From NCBI GenBank assembly GCA_003170415.1, contig PMZJ01000029.1, positions 27,985 to 91,984 on the forward strand: a DNA stretch of 64,000 bases. Reading direction: 5' to 3'. This document shows, in pieces, positions 53,092-61,811 of the stretch. Source of the DNA: Phycisphaerales bacterium (lineage in GTDB: Bacteria; Planctomycetota; Phycisphaerae; Sedimentisphaerales; Anaerobacaceae). A program made the position numbers and the translations under genes. The notes beneath the pieces are model-generated. The model ran no database searches. It was not told the origin of the DNA and saw only the letters and a program-made list of their open reading frames with translations. Every line of letters begins with the position of its first letter. The stretch's first letter is position 1.

Positions 53092-54561
53092 ATGCAAGGT
53101 ATTGTCAAGGAGGACATCCGCACCTCGACTAAGTGCGTGGAAGTCCGCTCGAATGAAAATGCGATTAGCGCAATTAATGACGCTATCGCGGAGAAAATCG
53201 GGCAGCAAAAATTTCGAATATGGTTTAAGAACTCGACACGACTGACACTTTCGGATGGCCTCTTGAAGGTTGGCGTTATAAATCCGTTCATAGCGACGTG
53301 GCTCGAAAGCCACTTCAGCACACAGGTTGCCGAAGCAGCCCGCGCCGTCGCGGGCGACAACTGCCAGGTGTGTTTCGCCGTTGACTCACAGCTTTGCGAC
53401 AACCACAGACCCGCGGCATTCGACTGGCAGGCCAAGCCGGCCGTTGCCGGAGCCGCCCTGCCCGCCACGGGCAGAATCGAAATGCCGATGATGCAAAGGT
53501 CTGCTCCCGCGGGCCAGCGCCTCAAGCTCTCATTAGATACCTTCGTAGTCGGCCAATCCAACGAACTTGCCTATAACGCCGCGAAAGCGGTTATCAACGA
53601 TAAGCAAAGCCCTTTCAATCCGCTGTTTTTCCACGGAGGGTATGGCCTCGGTAAAACGCATCTGCTGCAAGGGATATGCACGGAACTGCGTCGAACCCGG
53701 CCGACAGCCACTTGGCTGTATATGTCGGCGGAGGACTTTGCTAATCAATTTGTGCTGGCCTTGAAGACGAGAAAGCTGGATGCTTTTCGCAGTCGCATCC
53801 GACAAACGGACTTGTTGGCTATTGACGACATTCACTTCCTGGCCAGCAAGCCCGCAACGCAGGAGGAATTCCTGCATTCTTATAATGCGCTGGATTTGGC
53901 GGGGAGGCAGGTAATACTTGCCTCGGACTCGCATCCGAAAATGATAACCCAGATTTCAGAAAAGTTAATAAACCGGTTCGTGTCGGGGATGGTGGTCAAG
54001 ATTGAACAGCCGGATTTCAAGACCCGCTGCGAGATTTGCAGACGGTACGCCCAGAGTATGAAAAAACACGTCCCGGAAGAGGTAATTGGCTGCGTCGCTG
54101 AGCACCTCCGCAGTAACATACGCGAATTACAGGGGGCGATACTGAAATTGGTCGCCTTCGCGTCGCTGCAGAACGTCAAAATCGGTCTCGGTATGGCACA
54201 AGAGGTGCTGGCGGAACATATCGAACGCTGTGACCCGACTGTGCATTTATCGGATATCGAGTCGGCGGTGGCCACGTTCTTCGGCATCACGTCATCGGCA
54301 ATTCACTCTTCAAAAAAGGACCGAACCGTGGCCCTGGCAAGACACTTCAGTATGTATCTGGCGAGGAAGCATACGCGAATGTCATCGTCGGAGATTGGCC
54401 GGCTGTCAGGCAATAAGAACCACGCAACGGTGCTTGTGGCGTGCAAAAAAGTCGAAGAACAAATCGCCCGCAACGCACAGCTTAACTGGCAAGGCCCTAC
54501 GGGCAATCGGGTGTCACAGGCCAGGACAATCCTTGAACAACTCGAAAAGACCATCCGATAG
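53092..54561 (+). CDS. dnaA: Chromosomal replication initiator protein DnaA
   Basis: 489 residues. Domain I (about 20-90), variable linker, AAA+ domain with Walker A HGGYGLGKTHLLQ, Walker B LLAIDDIHF and the sensor stretch ASDSHPKMI, then domain IV. The DNA-binding signature normally read GRDHTTVLHACRK is here NKNHATVLVACKK, so box-contacting residues differ. GGGGAG precedes the ATG. A strong terminator follows. Confidence 0.95.
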   Translation: MQGIVKEDIRTSTKCVEVRSNENAISAINDAIAEKIGQQKFRIWFKNSTRLTLSDGLLKVGVINPFIATWLESHFSTQVAEAARAVAGDNCQVCFAVDSQLCDNHRPAAFDWQAKPAVAGAALPATGRIEMPMMQRSAPAGQRLKLSLDTFVVGQSNELAYNAAKAVINDKQSPFNPLFFHGGYGLGKTHLLQGICTELRRTRPTATWLYMSAEDFANQFVLALKTRKLDAFRSRIRQTDLLAIDDIHFLASKPATQEEFLHSYNALDLAGRQVILASDSHPKMITQISEKLINRFVSGMVVKIEQPDFKTRCEICRRYAQSMKKHVPEEVIGCVAEHLRSNIRELQGAILKLVAFASLQNVKIGLGMAQEVLAEHIERCDPTVHLSDIESAVATFFGITSSAIHSSKKDRTVALARHFSMYLARKHTRMSSSEIGRLSGNKNHATVLVACKKVEEQIARNAQLNWQGPTGNRVSQARTILEQLEKTIR

Positions 54562-54651
54562 CAAGACCCCGGACACAAGACGCAAGACCCGACTTCGCAC
54601 AAGGGCTGCGTCAGGGCAGGCAAACAGGTAATGTCCTTATAAAAGGAAGAT

Positions 54652-54678
54652 GGCGACGTCAATCCGTTTGGCGTCGCC
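54652..54678 (+). terminator. dnaA terminator
   Basis: GGCGACG...CGTCGCC stem with 13-base loop, followed by TCAATTTTATTCT. Confidence 0.7.
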
Positions 54679-54696
54679 TCAATTTTATTCTGTCTT

Positions 54697-54971
54697 CCAA
54701 GGAGGGAGAAGAGTTTTCTATTTTCATTGTTTTATACGCCAGCGGGTTTCAAGGAGTTCGCAAAATCCGAAAAAATAGTCAAAAATTTACCGGCCGGCAC
54801 GAGGTTTCCATTGCGTAAACAAAACGAGGAAGAGCGGCGTTAATCTCGCTTTCGCCGCCCTTCCTCATTTATTGTTTCGTTAAGGAGGAGAATGTTTTTT
54901 ATATTCTTGAAAGTAGATACGCGGGAGGATTTCAAGAGTTCGCAAAATCCGAAAAAATATTAAAAAATTAA
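54697..54971. repeat. Two copies of a non-coding module (183-base period)
   Basis: Copy 1 at 54697-54790 and copy 2 at 54879-54971. Each follows a GC-rich hairpin (54652-54678; 54826-54866), then GGAGG, a T-rich stretch, and the core TTCAAGRAGTTCGC...AAAATCCGAAAAAATA. The cores (54748-54777 and 54931-54960) are almost identical while flanks differ. Confidence 0.75.
54826..54866. terminator. Strong hairpin inside the duplicated module
   Basis: GAGGAAGAGCGGCG pairs with CGCCGCCCTTCCTC over most of 14 bases, then ATTTATTGTTTCG. It acts as terminator or RNA structure. Confidence 0.55.
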
Positions 54972-55028
54972 TCGCGAAAACCGCCGCTAAGAAACAATTG
55001 TTTGTATGAACAAGGCGTAAAATAAAGG

Positions 55029-56234
55029 TTATTTTCCAATCGTCTTGATTCCGAGGTGTCGGTCGGCGAAGTTGAGGAATTGCTGCCAGTCGTAATCAGT
55101 CAGGTTATGTGTGCCTTTGCGAATGTGATAGCCGATGAAATCGCCAACGGGCGTTTCGAGCGGGGGCATATCTTCCACATTAAGACCTTTTTCGCCAAAT
55201 AACTGATAAACGGGCTGTGCGTATTTGCCGGAAAGAAACGAGCCGCGAGGATCGCCCCAGCGGTCCTCTTCAGCGGTCGCGATATACACAGGGCGAGGAG
55301 CCATCACGGCAACAAGCATATGCCAGTCAACAGGCAGGTCATTGACACGGTTGCCATAGCTTTTGAAATTCCGGCAGAACCAGTAAGGGAATTTGCTGTT
55401 GATTACTTTGACGGTTTCGCCAAAGCCGCGGCGGACAATGACCGCCCCGCCACAGCCGGACTCGCCGGAGAAAACGATTGCGAAACGTTCATCCTGGGCA
55501 CCGGCCCACATCGCGACTTTGCCGAATCGCGAAAAACCGGCAACGCAAACCTTGTTGGCGTCGATATCTTTGTCGGTAACAATGTAATCCATAGCCCTGC
55601 TCAAACCCCAGGCCCAGGCGCCGATAGCGCCCCATTCGTCGGGGCCGGGCTGGTTCTGGTCGGGCCTGGCAAAGAATTTACGAATACTCTTCTGATAAGA
55701 ACCTGTCTGTATATCCGGCTCAATCTGCGCGGCATTGAAGGTCGCCAAACCATAACCGCGGTCCAGAAGTAACTGCTTCCTGGGAGCCCATTCCACAATG
55801 GCTATTAATGGAACGGGTTTTTGGGCTGCACTTGCGGGCAAAACGATATTCACGTCCATTTTCGGCCCATCTTCTTTGCCCGTGAAATAGATTGTTACTG
55901 TTTTAGTAATGGCGATGCCATTCATATCGGAGCGGTTTTCCGCGGTGACTTTCCAGGTCATACCATCCGGCCTGCCAATCATTGTGCGGCCATACACATT
56001 GGTTTCGAATAATTTTAGAATTTCCGGTCTGCGTTTTTGTTTCCAGGTATCGACATCATTGACCTTGTCGCCATTAAGCATAACCAGCGGGTCGGGCAGG
56101 GTGAACTTTGGCACGTTTCCCTCGTCGTATAATCCCGGCGGGTAACCGGGCGGAGTCGCCGCGGCGAAAACAAAATTACAGGATAATGCGAGAAGCGAAT
56201 ATGCAGCGATTTTTATGAGGAACGACAATTTCAT
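55029..56234 (-). CDS. CE15-family glucuronoyl esterase
   Basis: 401 residues with a signal peptide (SLLALSCNFVFA). Alpha/beta-hydrolase with the nucleophile Ser in VCVAGFSRFGKVAMWAGA, then FSGESGCGGAVIVRR, FPYWFCRNF, MLVAVMAPRPVYIATAEED and the catalytic His in HIRKGTHNLTDYDW. CE15 enzymes cut the ester between 4-O-methylglucuronic acid of xylan and lignin alcohols. Conserved G-C-S of the family is G-F-S here. It adds to the hemicellulose-degrading set. Confidence 0.9.
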   Translation of the reverse strand: MKLSFLIKIAAYSLLALSCNFVFAAATPPGYPPGLYDEGNVPKFTLPDPLVMLNGDKVNDVDTWKQKRRPEILKLFETNVYGRTMIGRPDGMTWKVTAENRSDMNGIAITKTVTIYFTGKEDGPKMDVNIVLPASAAQKPVPLIAIVEWAPRKQLLLDRGYGLATFNAAQIEPDIQTGSYQKSIRKFFARPDQNQPGPDEWGAIGAWAWGLSRAMDYIVTDKDIDANKVCVAGFSRFGKVAMWAGAQDERFAIVFSGESGCGGAVIVRRGFGETVKVINSKFPYWFCRNFKSYGNRVNDLPVDWHMLVAVMAPRPVYIATAEEDRWGDPRGSFLSGKYAQPVYQLFGEKGLNVEDMPPLETPVGDFIGYHIRKGTHNLTDYDWQQFLNFADRHLGIKTIGK

Positions 56235-56383
56235 AATTCGATTCCTTTAAGTAAGGCCGCTAAAAGTTTCGTTATGTCTTCAACAAAACCAGCTTAGTTT
56301 ATCATTCTACCGGCCAATGACAGGGCTCAGCAACAGGGAAACATTAAGTGAGAAAACAAAAGTGGCGAAATTGAAGTGCCGAG

Positions 56384-56389
56384 TATAAT
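56384..56389 (+). promoter_or_regulatory. -10 element of tRNA-Ser
   Basis: Perfect TATAAT ending 13 bases before the tRNA; no good -35 seen. Confidence 0.45.
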
Positions 56390-56402
56390 ATATGGATATT
56401 AT

Positions 56403-56488
56403 GGAGCAGTGGCTGAGCGGCTGAAAGCGACGGTCTTGAAAACCGTTATACCCTTTGGGTATCGGGGGTTCGAATCCCTCCTGCTCCG
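56403..56488 (+). tRNA. tRNA-Ser (TGA)
   Basis: Class II tRNA. Acceptor GGAGCAG/CTGCTCC, anticodon stem ACGGT/ACCGT with loop CTTGAAA (anticodon TGA), long variable arm TACCCTTTGGGTA, T arm GGGGGTTCGAATCCC, discriminator G, no encoded CCA. Confidence 0.96.
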
Positions 56489-56631
56489 ATTGGCCTTTGG
56501 CCAATAGAGCAGTTGAGAAGGTGGTAGTTGAGCAGGTGAGCTTGCGCAAATGCGGTCAACTGCTCACCTTTCTACTGGTCAAATTCAGGGTTTCGGGTTC
56601 AGAGAGGGGTTGTTTTTTGTTAAAAAACCGC

Positions 56632-56661
56632 TTGCAAGAGGTCGATAACAGCAATTATAAT
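56632..56661 (+). promoter_or_regulatory. Promoter of tRNA-Gly
   Basis: TTGCAA (56632-56637), 18-base spacer, TATAAT (56656-56661); the tRNA starts 54 bases later. Confidence 0.7.
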
Positions 56662-56715
56662 GGCGTGAGTTTACGCGGGTCCGCCACCCTAAGGGGTGTC
56701 GAGATCTCGCAAAAT

Positions 56716-56787
56716 GCGGGTGTAGCTCAGTGGTAGAGCGTCACGTTGCCAACGTGGATGTCGTGAGTTCGAGCCTCATCACCCGCT
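56716..56787 (+). tRNA. tRNA-Gly (GCC)
   Basis: 72 bases. Acceptor GCGGGTG/CACCCGC, D stem GCTC/GAGC, anticodon stem TCACG/CGTGG with loop TTGCCAA (anticodon GCC), T stem GTGAG/CTCAT, discriminator T, no encoded CCA. Confidence 0.96.
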
Positions 56788-56937
56788 TTGAATATATAGT
56801 ATCGGTGAGTTACCGGCTAAATGAGTAGTTTGGCGTTGGTCGCCGATGCGTATGGGCAACGAAATATGAAAAAATATGGCTGAGGGAATCAGGTTCCTAA
56901 TGCCATTTTTGTTTTGTGTAAAAGCAAGTAATGAAAA

Positions 56938-57056
56938 AGACACAGATTAACACTGCTTTTTTAGACACGGATTTACACAGATTAACACTGTTTTTAATTT
57001 ATTCCTCTGTGACCTCTGTGTGCTCTGTGGCTAAAAAACTCTGTGGCAAAACTTTT
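56938..57056. repeat. Dispersed ACAGATTAACACTG / CTCTGTGGC-type repeats
   Basis: Two copies of ACAGATTAACACTG flank TTTTAGACACGGATTTACAC, then CTCTGTGACCTCTGTGTGCT and CTCTGTGGC. Relatives at 13540-13760 and 16985-17075. It lies directly before tig. Confidence 0.65.
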
Positions 57057-57076
57057 AATATGACAGGAGAATAATA

Positions 57077-58585
57077 ATGGCAGAGCAACCGCAGGAAACA
57101 ACCCCGAAAAACACGGTAAAAATCGAAGAGGCAGGCCCGTGCAAAAAAAAGGTCATCATTGAGGTCCCTCGCGAGATAATAAGCAAGGCCACCGATGCGC
57201 AATACGAAACGCTGCGCAAAGAGGCGTTGGTGCCTGGTTTCAGGAAGGGTCGTGCGCCGAGGCGTTTGTTAGAAAAGCGGTTCGGCAAAGAAATCGGCGA
57301 ACAGACAAAGCTGAAAATATTAGCCGACGCGAGCGATTCGGCGGTAAAGGACAATAAGCTTGATATTCTGCGCGAGCCGGAAATCGACTACAAGAAAATA
57401 GAGCTCCCGGCGGATGGGCCGCTGAAGTTCGATTTTGAGGTCGAGGTGCGTCCGGAATTTGAGCTGCCAAAACTTGAGGGCATACCGGTCGATAAGCCGA
57501 AACACGTGGTAACCGACGGGCTCGTTGAGCGGGAAATCGAGATGCTTTGCAAATACGCGGGGACGTGGACGCCAAAGGACGACGGGAAAGTTGAGCTTGA
57601 CGACCAGGTTGTCGCGGACGTGATGCTGAATATCGAGGGGCAGGAGCAGAAGGTAGATAACACGGAGCTATACGCCAAGCCGAACGGCTTTGTGGCGGAC
57701 GTGCCCGTCGAAAAGTTAGATGAAATCCTGATGGGCGCAAAAACGGGAGACGTCAAAACCGTCGAGGTAGAAGTGCCGAAGACGTTCTTCAGAGAGGAAT
57801 TGCGGGGCAAGAAGGTCGATATCAAGATAACGATTAAGGACATCAAGTGGCTTAGACCAGCGGAGCTGAACCAGGACCTGGTAGCCAAATGCGGCGTCGC
57901 CAATGAGGAGGAATTGCGAAAGGCAATTCGGGAGAAACTGCAGGGCCGGCTCGAAGATCAGGCCAAGAATGAGATGGCCGAACAAATATACAAATACCTG
58001 CTGGACGGTATCAGCTTCGAGCTGCCGGTTGGCGTTATCGCCGACCAGGCCGTCACGATGTTGCGCCGCCAATATATCAACCTTATGATGCAGGGCATCG
58101 AGAAAGAGCAGATTGACAAAAATATCGAGCAGTTGAAGTCGAACACCGAGCAGCAGGCGAAGGAACAGCTAAAGGCGTTCTTCATAATGGATAAGGTGGC
58201 GGAGAAGCTTGATATCAAAACAACGGATGAAGAAGTCAACGGGCACATCGCCCAGATGGCCATCCAGAAACATGTCCGCCCCGAGCGTATGAAAGAGGAA
58301 ATGCAGCGGGACGGTTCGCTGGTACAGTTCACGCTTCAGGTCCGCGAACAAAAGTGCATAACTAAACTGCTTGAGTCGGCAAAGATTACCGAGGTTGAGC
58401 CGAAGGCGGAAAAACATAAGGACGAAGTGCCAAAGCACAAGAAAACGGCCGAAAAAACACCTGAGAAACCGGCTAAAAAGGCCGAAACCGCGACAAAACA
58501 CCCGCATACCAAGGCGGTCAAGGCCCATGATGAGAAAAAACCGGCGAAAAAGGCAAAGCCATCGCCCCGAAAAAAGAAAACCTGA
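57077..58585 (+). CDS. tig: Trigger factor with a lysine-rich C-terminal tail
   Basis: 502 residues. Ribosome-bound chaperone. The ribosome-binding loop is GFRKGRAPRRLLEKRFG; the middle FKBP-like domain and C-terminal arms follow (ELRKAIREKLQGRLEDQAKNEM...). From about residue 440 there is a tail rich in Lys, Ala and Pro, resembling histone-H1-like tails and not part of the normal family length. GGAG lies before the ATG. clpP genes follow, as in many bacteria. Confidence 0.95.
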   Translation: MAEQPQETTPKNTVKIEEAGPCKKKVIIEVPREIISKATDAQYETLRKEALVPGFRKGRAPRRLLEKRFGKEIGEQTKLKILADASDSAVKDNKLDILREPEIDYKKIELPADGPLKFDFEVEVRPEFELPKLEGIPVDKPKHVVTDGLVEREIEMLCKYAGTWTPKDDGKVELDDQVVADVMLNIEGQEQKVDNTELYAKPNGFVADVPVEKLDEILMGAKTGDVKTVEVEVPKTFFREELRGKKVDIKITIKDIKWLRPAELNQDLVAKCGVANEEELRKAIREKLQGRLEDQAKNEMAEQIYKYLLDGISFELPVGVIADQAVTMLRRQYINLMMQGIEKEQIDKNIEQLKSNTEQQAKEQLKAFFIMDKVAEKLDIKTTDEEVNGHIAQMAIQKHVRPERMKEEMQRDGSLVQFTLQVREQKCITKLLESAKITEVEPKAEKHKDEVPKHKKTAEKTPEKPAKKAETATKHPHTKAVKAHDEKKPAKKAKPSPRKKKT

Positions 58586-58606
58586 GCGTAAGAATATCCG
58601 ATATGT

Positions 58607-58738
58607 AACAGAGCACAAGCACAACAGTGCACAAGGGCAAAAGGGCAAAAGAGCACAAGTTGAAAAGTTACTTATACCTTATGCACTTGTGACTTATGTA
58701 CTTGTGACTTGTGCTCTTGTGGCTTGTGACTTATGATT
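58607..58738. repeat. CACAAG / CTTGTG inverted repeat cluster
   Basis: Left half holds several CACAAG motifs (GAGCACAAGCACAACAGTGC), right half several CTTGTG motifs (GCACTTGTGACTTATGTA and GACTTGTGCTCTTGTGG). The halves can pair into a long imperfect hairpin between tig and clpP. Confidence 0.7.
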
Positions 58739-58756
58739 TATTAAGGGGAAAGCTTG

Positions 58757-59428
58757 ATGTTCAACACAGGACCCGAAAGACGAATTATGAAGGTTGAGCC
58801 GAAAGTTCAGTATCAGGACCAGTACGGGCAGTCCGGCGGCCATTATCAGCAATTCCGCCAGATGAGCTTGGACGACCTGCTGCTGGAAAACCGGATTGTG
58901 TTTCTCATCGGGGAAATCAACTATGCGCGGGCAACCGAGGTGATAATGAAACTTCTTTACCTCGATAATCAGAAACGCAACACCGAAATCAGCTTGTACG
59001 TGAACTCGCCTGGCGGCTCCGTTGACGACACGATGGCGGTATATGACACGATGCAATTCGTCAGCTCGCCTATCGCGACTTACTGCATCGGCCGGGCGCA
59101 GTCGGGTGGTGCGGTGATACTCACGGCAGGGACAAAGGGCAAGCGATTCGCGCTGCCGCACGCCAAAATTATGCTGCACCAGCCGTGGGGCGGGGTTTAT
59201 GGCCAGGCGGCGGACATTAAGATTCAGGCGGAGGAAATCCTCAAGGCAAAGCAAATGCTGAACGAGGTGCTCGCCAAGCACTCAGGACAACCCGTTGAGA
59301 GGATAATCGCCGAAACAGAAAGAGACAGATACCTGACGGCGGATGAGGCGCTGCAATACGGCCTCATCGACGAGGTGCTGAAGCTCGAAGACCAGGACAA
59401 GAAAAACCAGCCGACAAAAAAACTGTAA
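58757..59428 (+). CDS. clpP: ATP-dependent Clp protease proteolytic subunit (first copy)
   Basis: 223 residues. [22 protein letters not shown], the catalytic Ser in GRAQSGGAVILTAG (usual GQAASMG is altered around it), the catalytic His in IMLHQP, and Asp in ETERDRYLTADEALQYGLID. The ATG at 58757 has AAGGGGAAAG upstream. Followed 21 bases later by a second clpP. Confidence 0.94.
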   Translation: MFNTGPERRIMKVEPKVQYQDQYGQSGGHYQQFRQMSLDDLLLENRIVFLIGEINYARATEVIMKLLYLDNQKRNTEISLYVNSPGGSVDDTMAVYDTMQFVSSPIATYCIGRAQSGGAVILTAGTKGKRFALPHAKIMLHQPWGGVYGQAADIKIQAEEILKAKQMLNEVLAKHSGQPVERIIAETERDRYLTADEALQYGLIDEVLKLEDQDKKNQPTKKL

Positions 59429-59449
59429 CCACTAAAAGAGAGCGAAACT

Positions 59450-60082
59450 ATGGAAGTTGACCAGAACTTAGTGCCAATAGTAATCGAGAAGACCGGCCGG
59501 GGCGAACGGGCATACGATATTTACTCGCGGCTGCTCAAAGACAGAATCATCTTTATCAGCGGGCCGATAGACGATTCGTCCGCCAACCTCGTGATAGCGC
59601 AAATGCTTTTTTTGAGCAACGAGGACACAAAGACGGACATTCATCTTTATATCAACTCGCCGGGCGGCTCGATAACGGCGGGACTGGCCGTTTATGACAC
59701 GATGCAGTTTTTGCGATGCGACGTGGCGACATACTGCGTGGGTCAGGCGGCAAGTATGGCGGCGGTATTGCTGGCCGGCGGCAAGACAGGGAAACGATTT
59801 TTGCTGGCCAACAACAGGATTCTCATTCATCAGCCGTTAATTTCGGGAGAATTGATTGCGCCTGCCACGGACCTTGATATTGAGGCCAAAGAAATACTTC
59901 GCCTGCGAGCGCGGCTATATACCATTCTTTCCAGGCACACGGGGCAAACAGCCGAAAAAATCGAGAAGGACTGCGACAGGAACCTGTGGCTCGACGCCGA
60001 TGAGGCGATTGGCTATGGGCTTGCGGACAGAATACTGCAAAAGGCGCCGGAAATAGTCAAGGCGACTGATAAGGAAAGTTAG
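59450..60082 (+). CDS. clpP: ATP-dependent Clp protease proteolytic subunit (second copy)
   Basis: 210 residues. [40 protein letters not shown] with the catalytic Ser, ILIHQP with His, and [20 protein letters not shown] with Asp. It is closer to ordinary ClpP at the active site than the first copy. Adjacent non-identical ClpPs often form mixed barrels. Confidence 0.95.
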   Translation: MEVDQNLVPIVIEKTGRGERAYDIYSRLLKDRIIFISGPIDDSSANLVIAQMLFLSNEDTKTDIHLYINSPGGSITAGLAVYDTMQFLRCDVATYCVGQAASMAAVLLAGGKTGKRFLLANNRILIHQPLISGELIAPATDLDIEAKEILRLRARLYTILSRHTGQTAEKIEKDCDRNLWLDADEAIGYGLADRILQKAPEIVKATDKES

Positions 60083-60098
60083 AACCAGAGAATTGAAA

Positions 60099-60752
60099 AT
60101 GACGTTCTTAACTCGTAGTTCGTTGTTCGTTGTCTGGAGTTCATCGTTAGCGATGGTTTTCGCGTTTGGATGCGACGGCCAGACAGCGGGAAAACCAACA
60201 ACTGCACAACAGGTTCAGCAGCTTACCGCGCAAAAGGCAGACCTGCAAAACCAGCTCGAACAAACCCAAACGGAAAATGACCGGCTCAAAAAACAGGCGG
60301 AGTCGCTTTCGAAACTGCCCGGGGACAAGAGAGCCGACGCGATATATAATCTCAAATCAATCAAAATCGGCAGATTCACAAACTTTTACGACGAGGACAA
60401 GCCCCCCGGCGCAACAGGGAAGAAAAACCTGGTCGTTTACGTTGAGCCGATTGATGAGACGGGCGACGCTATCAAGGCGGCCGGGGCAATTGACGTTCAA
60501 CTGTGGGACCTGAACAAAAAAGAGAGTGAAGCTCGCCTGGCGCAGTGGCAAGTTGAGCCGAATGAGATTAAGACACTCTGGCTTGGCGGGATGTTTTCGA
60601 GCGGCTACCGGCTGAGTTTTGACGCGGCCGGAATCGTTGACAAGTTCGACAAACCTTTGACCGTAAAAGTCAATTTCACCGATTACCTGTCGGGCGAAAC
60701 ATTCACCGAGCAATTCATCATTCGCCCGCCACAATCAGCCGGCAAGCAATAA
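60099..60752 (+). CDS. Uncharacterised lipoprotein with coiled coil
   Basis: 217 residues. Lipoprotein signal ends VFAFGC; a coiled coil (VQQLTAQKADLQNQLEQTQTENDRLKKQAESL) and a beta-rich C-terminal domain (LKSIKIGRFTNFYDEDK...) follow. The first ATG is at 60099; TTG at 60093 is an alternative. It lies between clpP and the methyltransferase. Function unknown. Confidence 0.7.
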   Translation: MTFLTRSSLFVVWSSSLAMVFAFGCDGQTAGKPTTAQQVQQLTAQKADLQNQLEQTQTENDRLKKQAESLSKLPGDKRADAIYNLKSIKIGRFTNFYDEDKPPGATGKKNLVVYVEPIDETGDAIKAAGAIDVQLWDLNKKESEARLAQWQVEPNEIKTLWLGGMFSSGYRLSFDAAGIVDKFDKPLTVKVNFTDYLSGETFTEQFIIRPPQSAGKQ

Positions 60753-60860
60753 ACACCGCACTACTAATTAATAGTCCATATCTCCGGGTCGTTAGGTCGA
60801 TAATACAATCAACAGTTTTAAGTTTTGTGTTTTGTGTTTTTAACTGTAAAATGTGCCGGT

Positions 60861-61811
60861 ATGAAAGAAATATTAAATAAGATAATCACCGGCGATTGCA
60901 TCGAAACCTTGCGCGGCGCTGCTGAACCATTCGCGGATTTGATATTTGCCGACCCCCCTTTCAATATCGGGTACAAATACGATAAGTACCACGATAAAGT
61001 CGAACGAAATAACTATATCGCGTGGACAAAGGACTGGATGACTGCCTGCAAAAAGGTTTTAAAGCCACCCGGCTCGTTTTATATCGCCATAGGCGACGAT
61101 TACGCAGCGAATGTGAAGGTTATCGCGGATGAGCTGGGGCTTGTGATGCGCAACTGGATAATCTGGCACTATACCTTCGGCCAGCAAACAAAAGACAAAT
61201 TCGCACGTTCGCACACGCACATATTTTACTTTGTCAACGACCCGAAAAACTTCATCTTCAACGATTACGCTGTGCGAGTTCCATCCGACCGGCAGTTGAT
61301 TTACGCGGACAAGCGCGCCAACCCCGCGGGAAAGATGCCAGACGACGTGTGGGAGGACTCGCGGGTTTGCGGGACATTCAAAGAGCGCACCGGCTGGCAC
61401 CCCTGCCAGATGCCTGAGCAGTTGCTTATGAGAATCGTTGCGGCAAGCTCGAATGCCGGCGACTGCGTTCTTGACCCGTTCGTCGGCTCAGGGACAACTG
61501 CGGCGGCGGCGAGTAAACTGCGGAGAAACTACGTTGGTATCGAAATCTCCGCGGACTATGCAAAAAAAGCGAAACAGCGGCTCGCACAACTTGATACTCG
61601 CGTGAGCATTGAAAAAGAACACAAATTGAATATAGTCGAAATAGGCGAACTTAAACGGCTCATACCAGACATCGGATATTCACCAAAACAGGTCCTGTCG
61701 AACAAAGACCTTCTGGAGCTGTTCACCGGCCAGTTTGCCATCCGAATGAACAATCAAAAACAGTATATCTCCGCGGAGATAGCGACTGCTTTGAAGGGCA
61801 TAACGGATTGA
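60861..61811 (+). CDS. Beta-class DNA methyltransferase (N6-adenine or N4-cytosine)
   Basis: 316 residues. Catalytic motif IV is ADPPFNIGY near residue 33-42, and the SAM motif I (DPFVGSGTTAAAA) comes later, giving the beta-class order. The C-terminal part (SIEKEHKLNIVEIGELKRL...) lacks a known domain. No restriction enzyme is nearby, so it is an orphan methylase. The start at ATG 60861 gives a normal N-terminus (MKEILNKIITGDCIETL). lnt overlaps its stop. Confidence 0.9.
   Translation: MKEILNKIITGDCIETLRGAAEPFADLIFADPPFNIGYKYDKYHDKVERNNYIAWTKDWMTACKKVLKPPGSFYIAIGDDYAANVKVIADELGLVMRNWIIWHYTFGQQTKDKFARSHTHIFYFVNDPKNFIFNDYAVRVPSDRQLIYADKRANPAGKMPDDVWEDSRVCGTFKERTGWHPCQMPEQLLMRIVAASSNAGDCVLDPFVGSGTTAAAASKLRRNYVGIEISADYAKKAKQRLAQLDTRVSIEKEHKLNIVEIGELKRLIPDIGYSPKQVLSNKDLLELFTGQFAIRMNNQKQYISAEIATALKGITD

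Larger units (their letters stand above)
54562..55028. other. Gene-free region after dnaA with a duplicated module
   Basis: Holds the dnaA terminator, a second strong hairpin, and two copies of a GGAGG plus T-rich leader followed by a conserved TTCGCAAAATCCGAAAAAAT core (listed separately). The last part is AT-rich. A 23-codon frame (ATG 54892) after GGAGGAG exists but only its end is similar between the copies, so it is not called. Confidence 0.6.

Noticed and set aside
54892-54963. Small gene of 23 codons after GGAGGAG
   Set aside because: The parallel copy at 54697-54790 has no ATG and a different frame content, so there is no sign of selection on a peptide.
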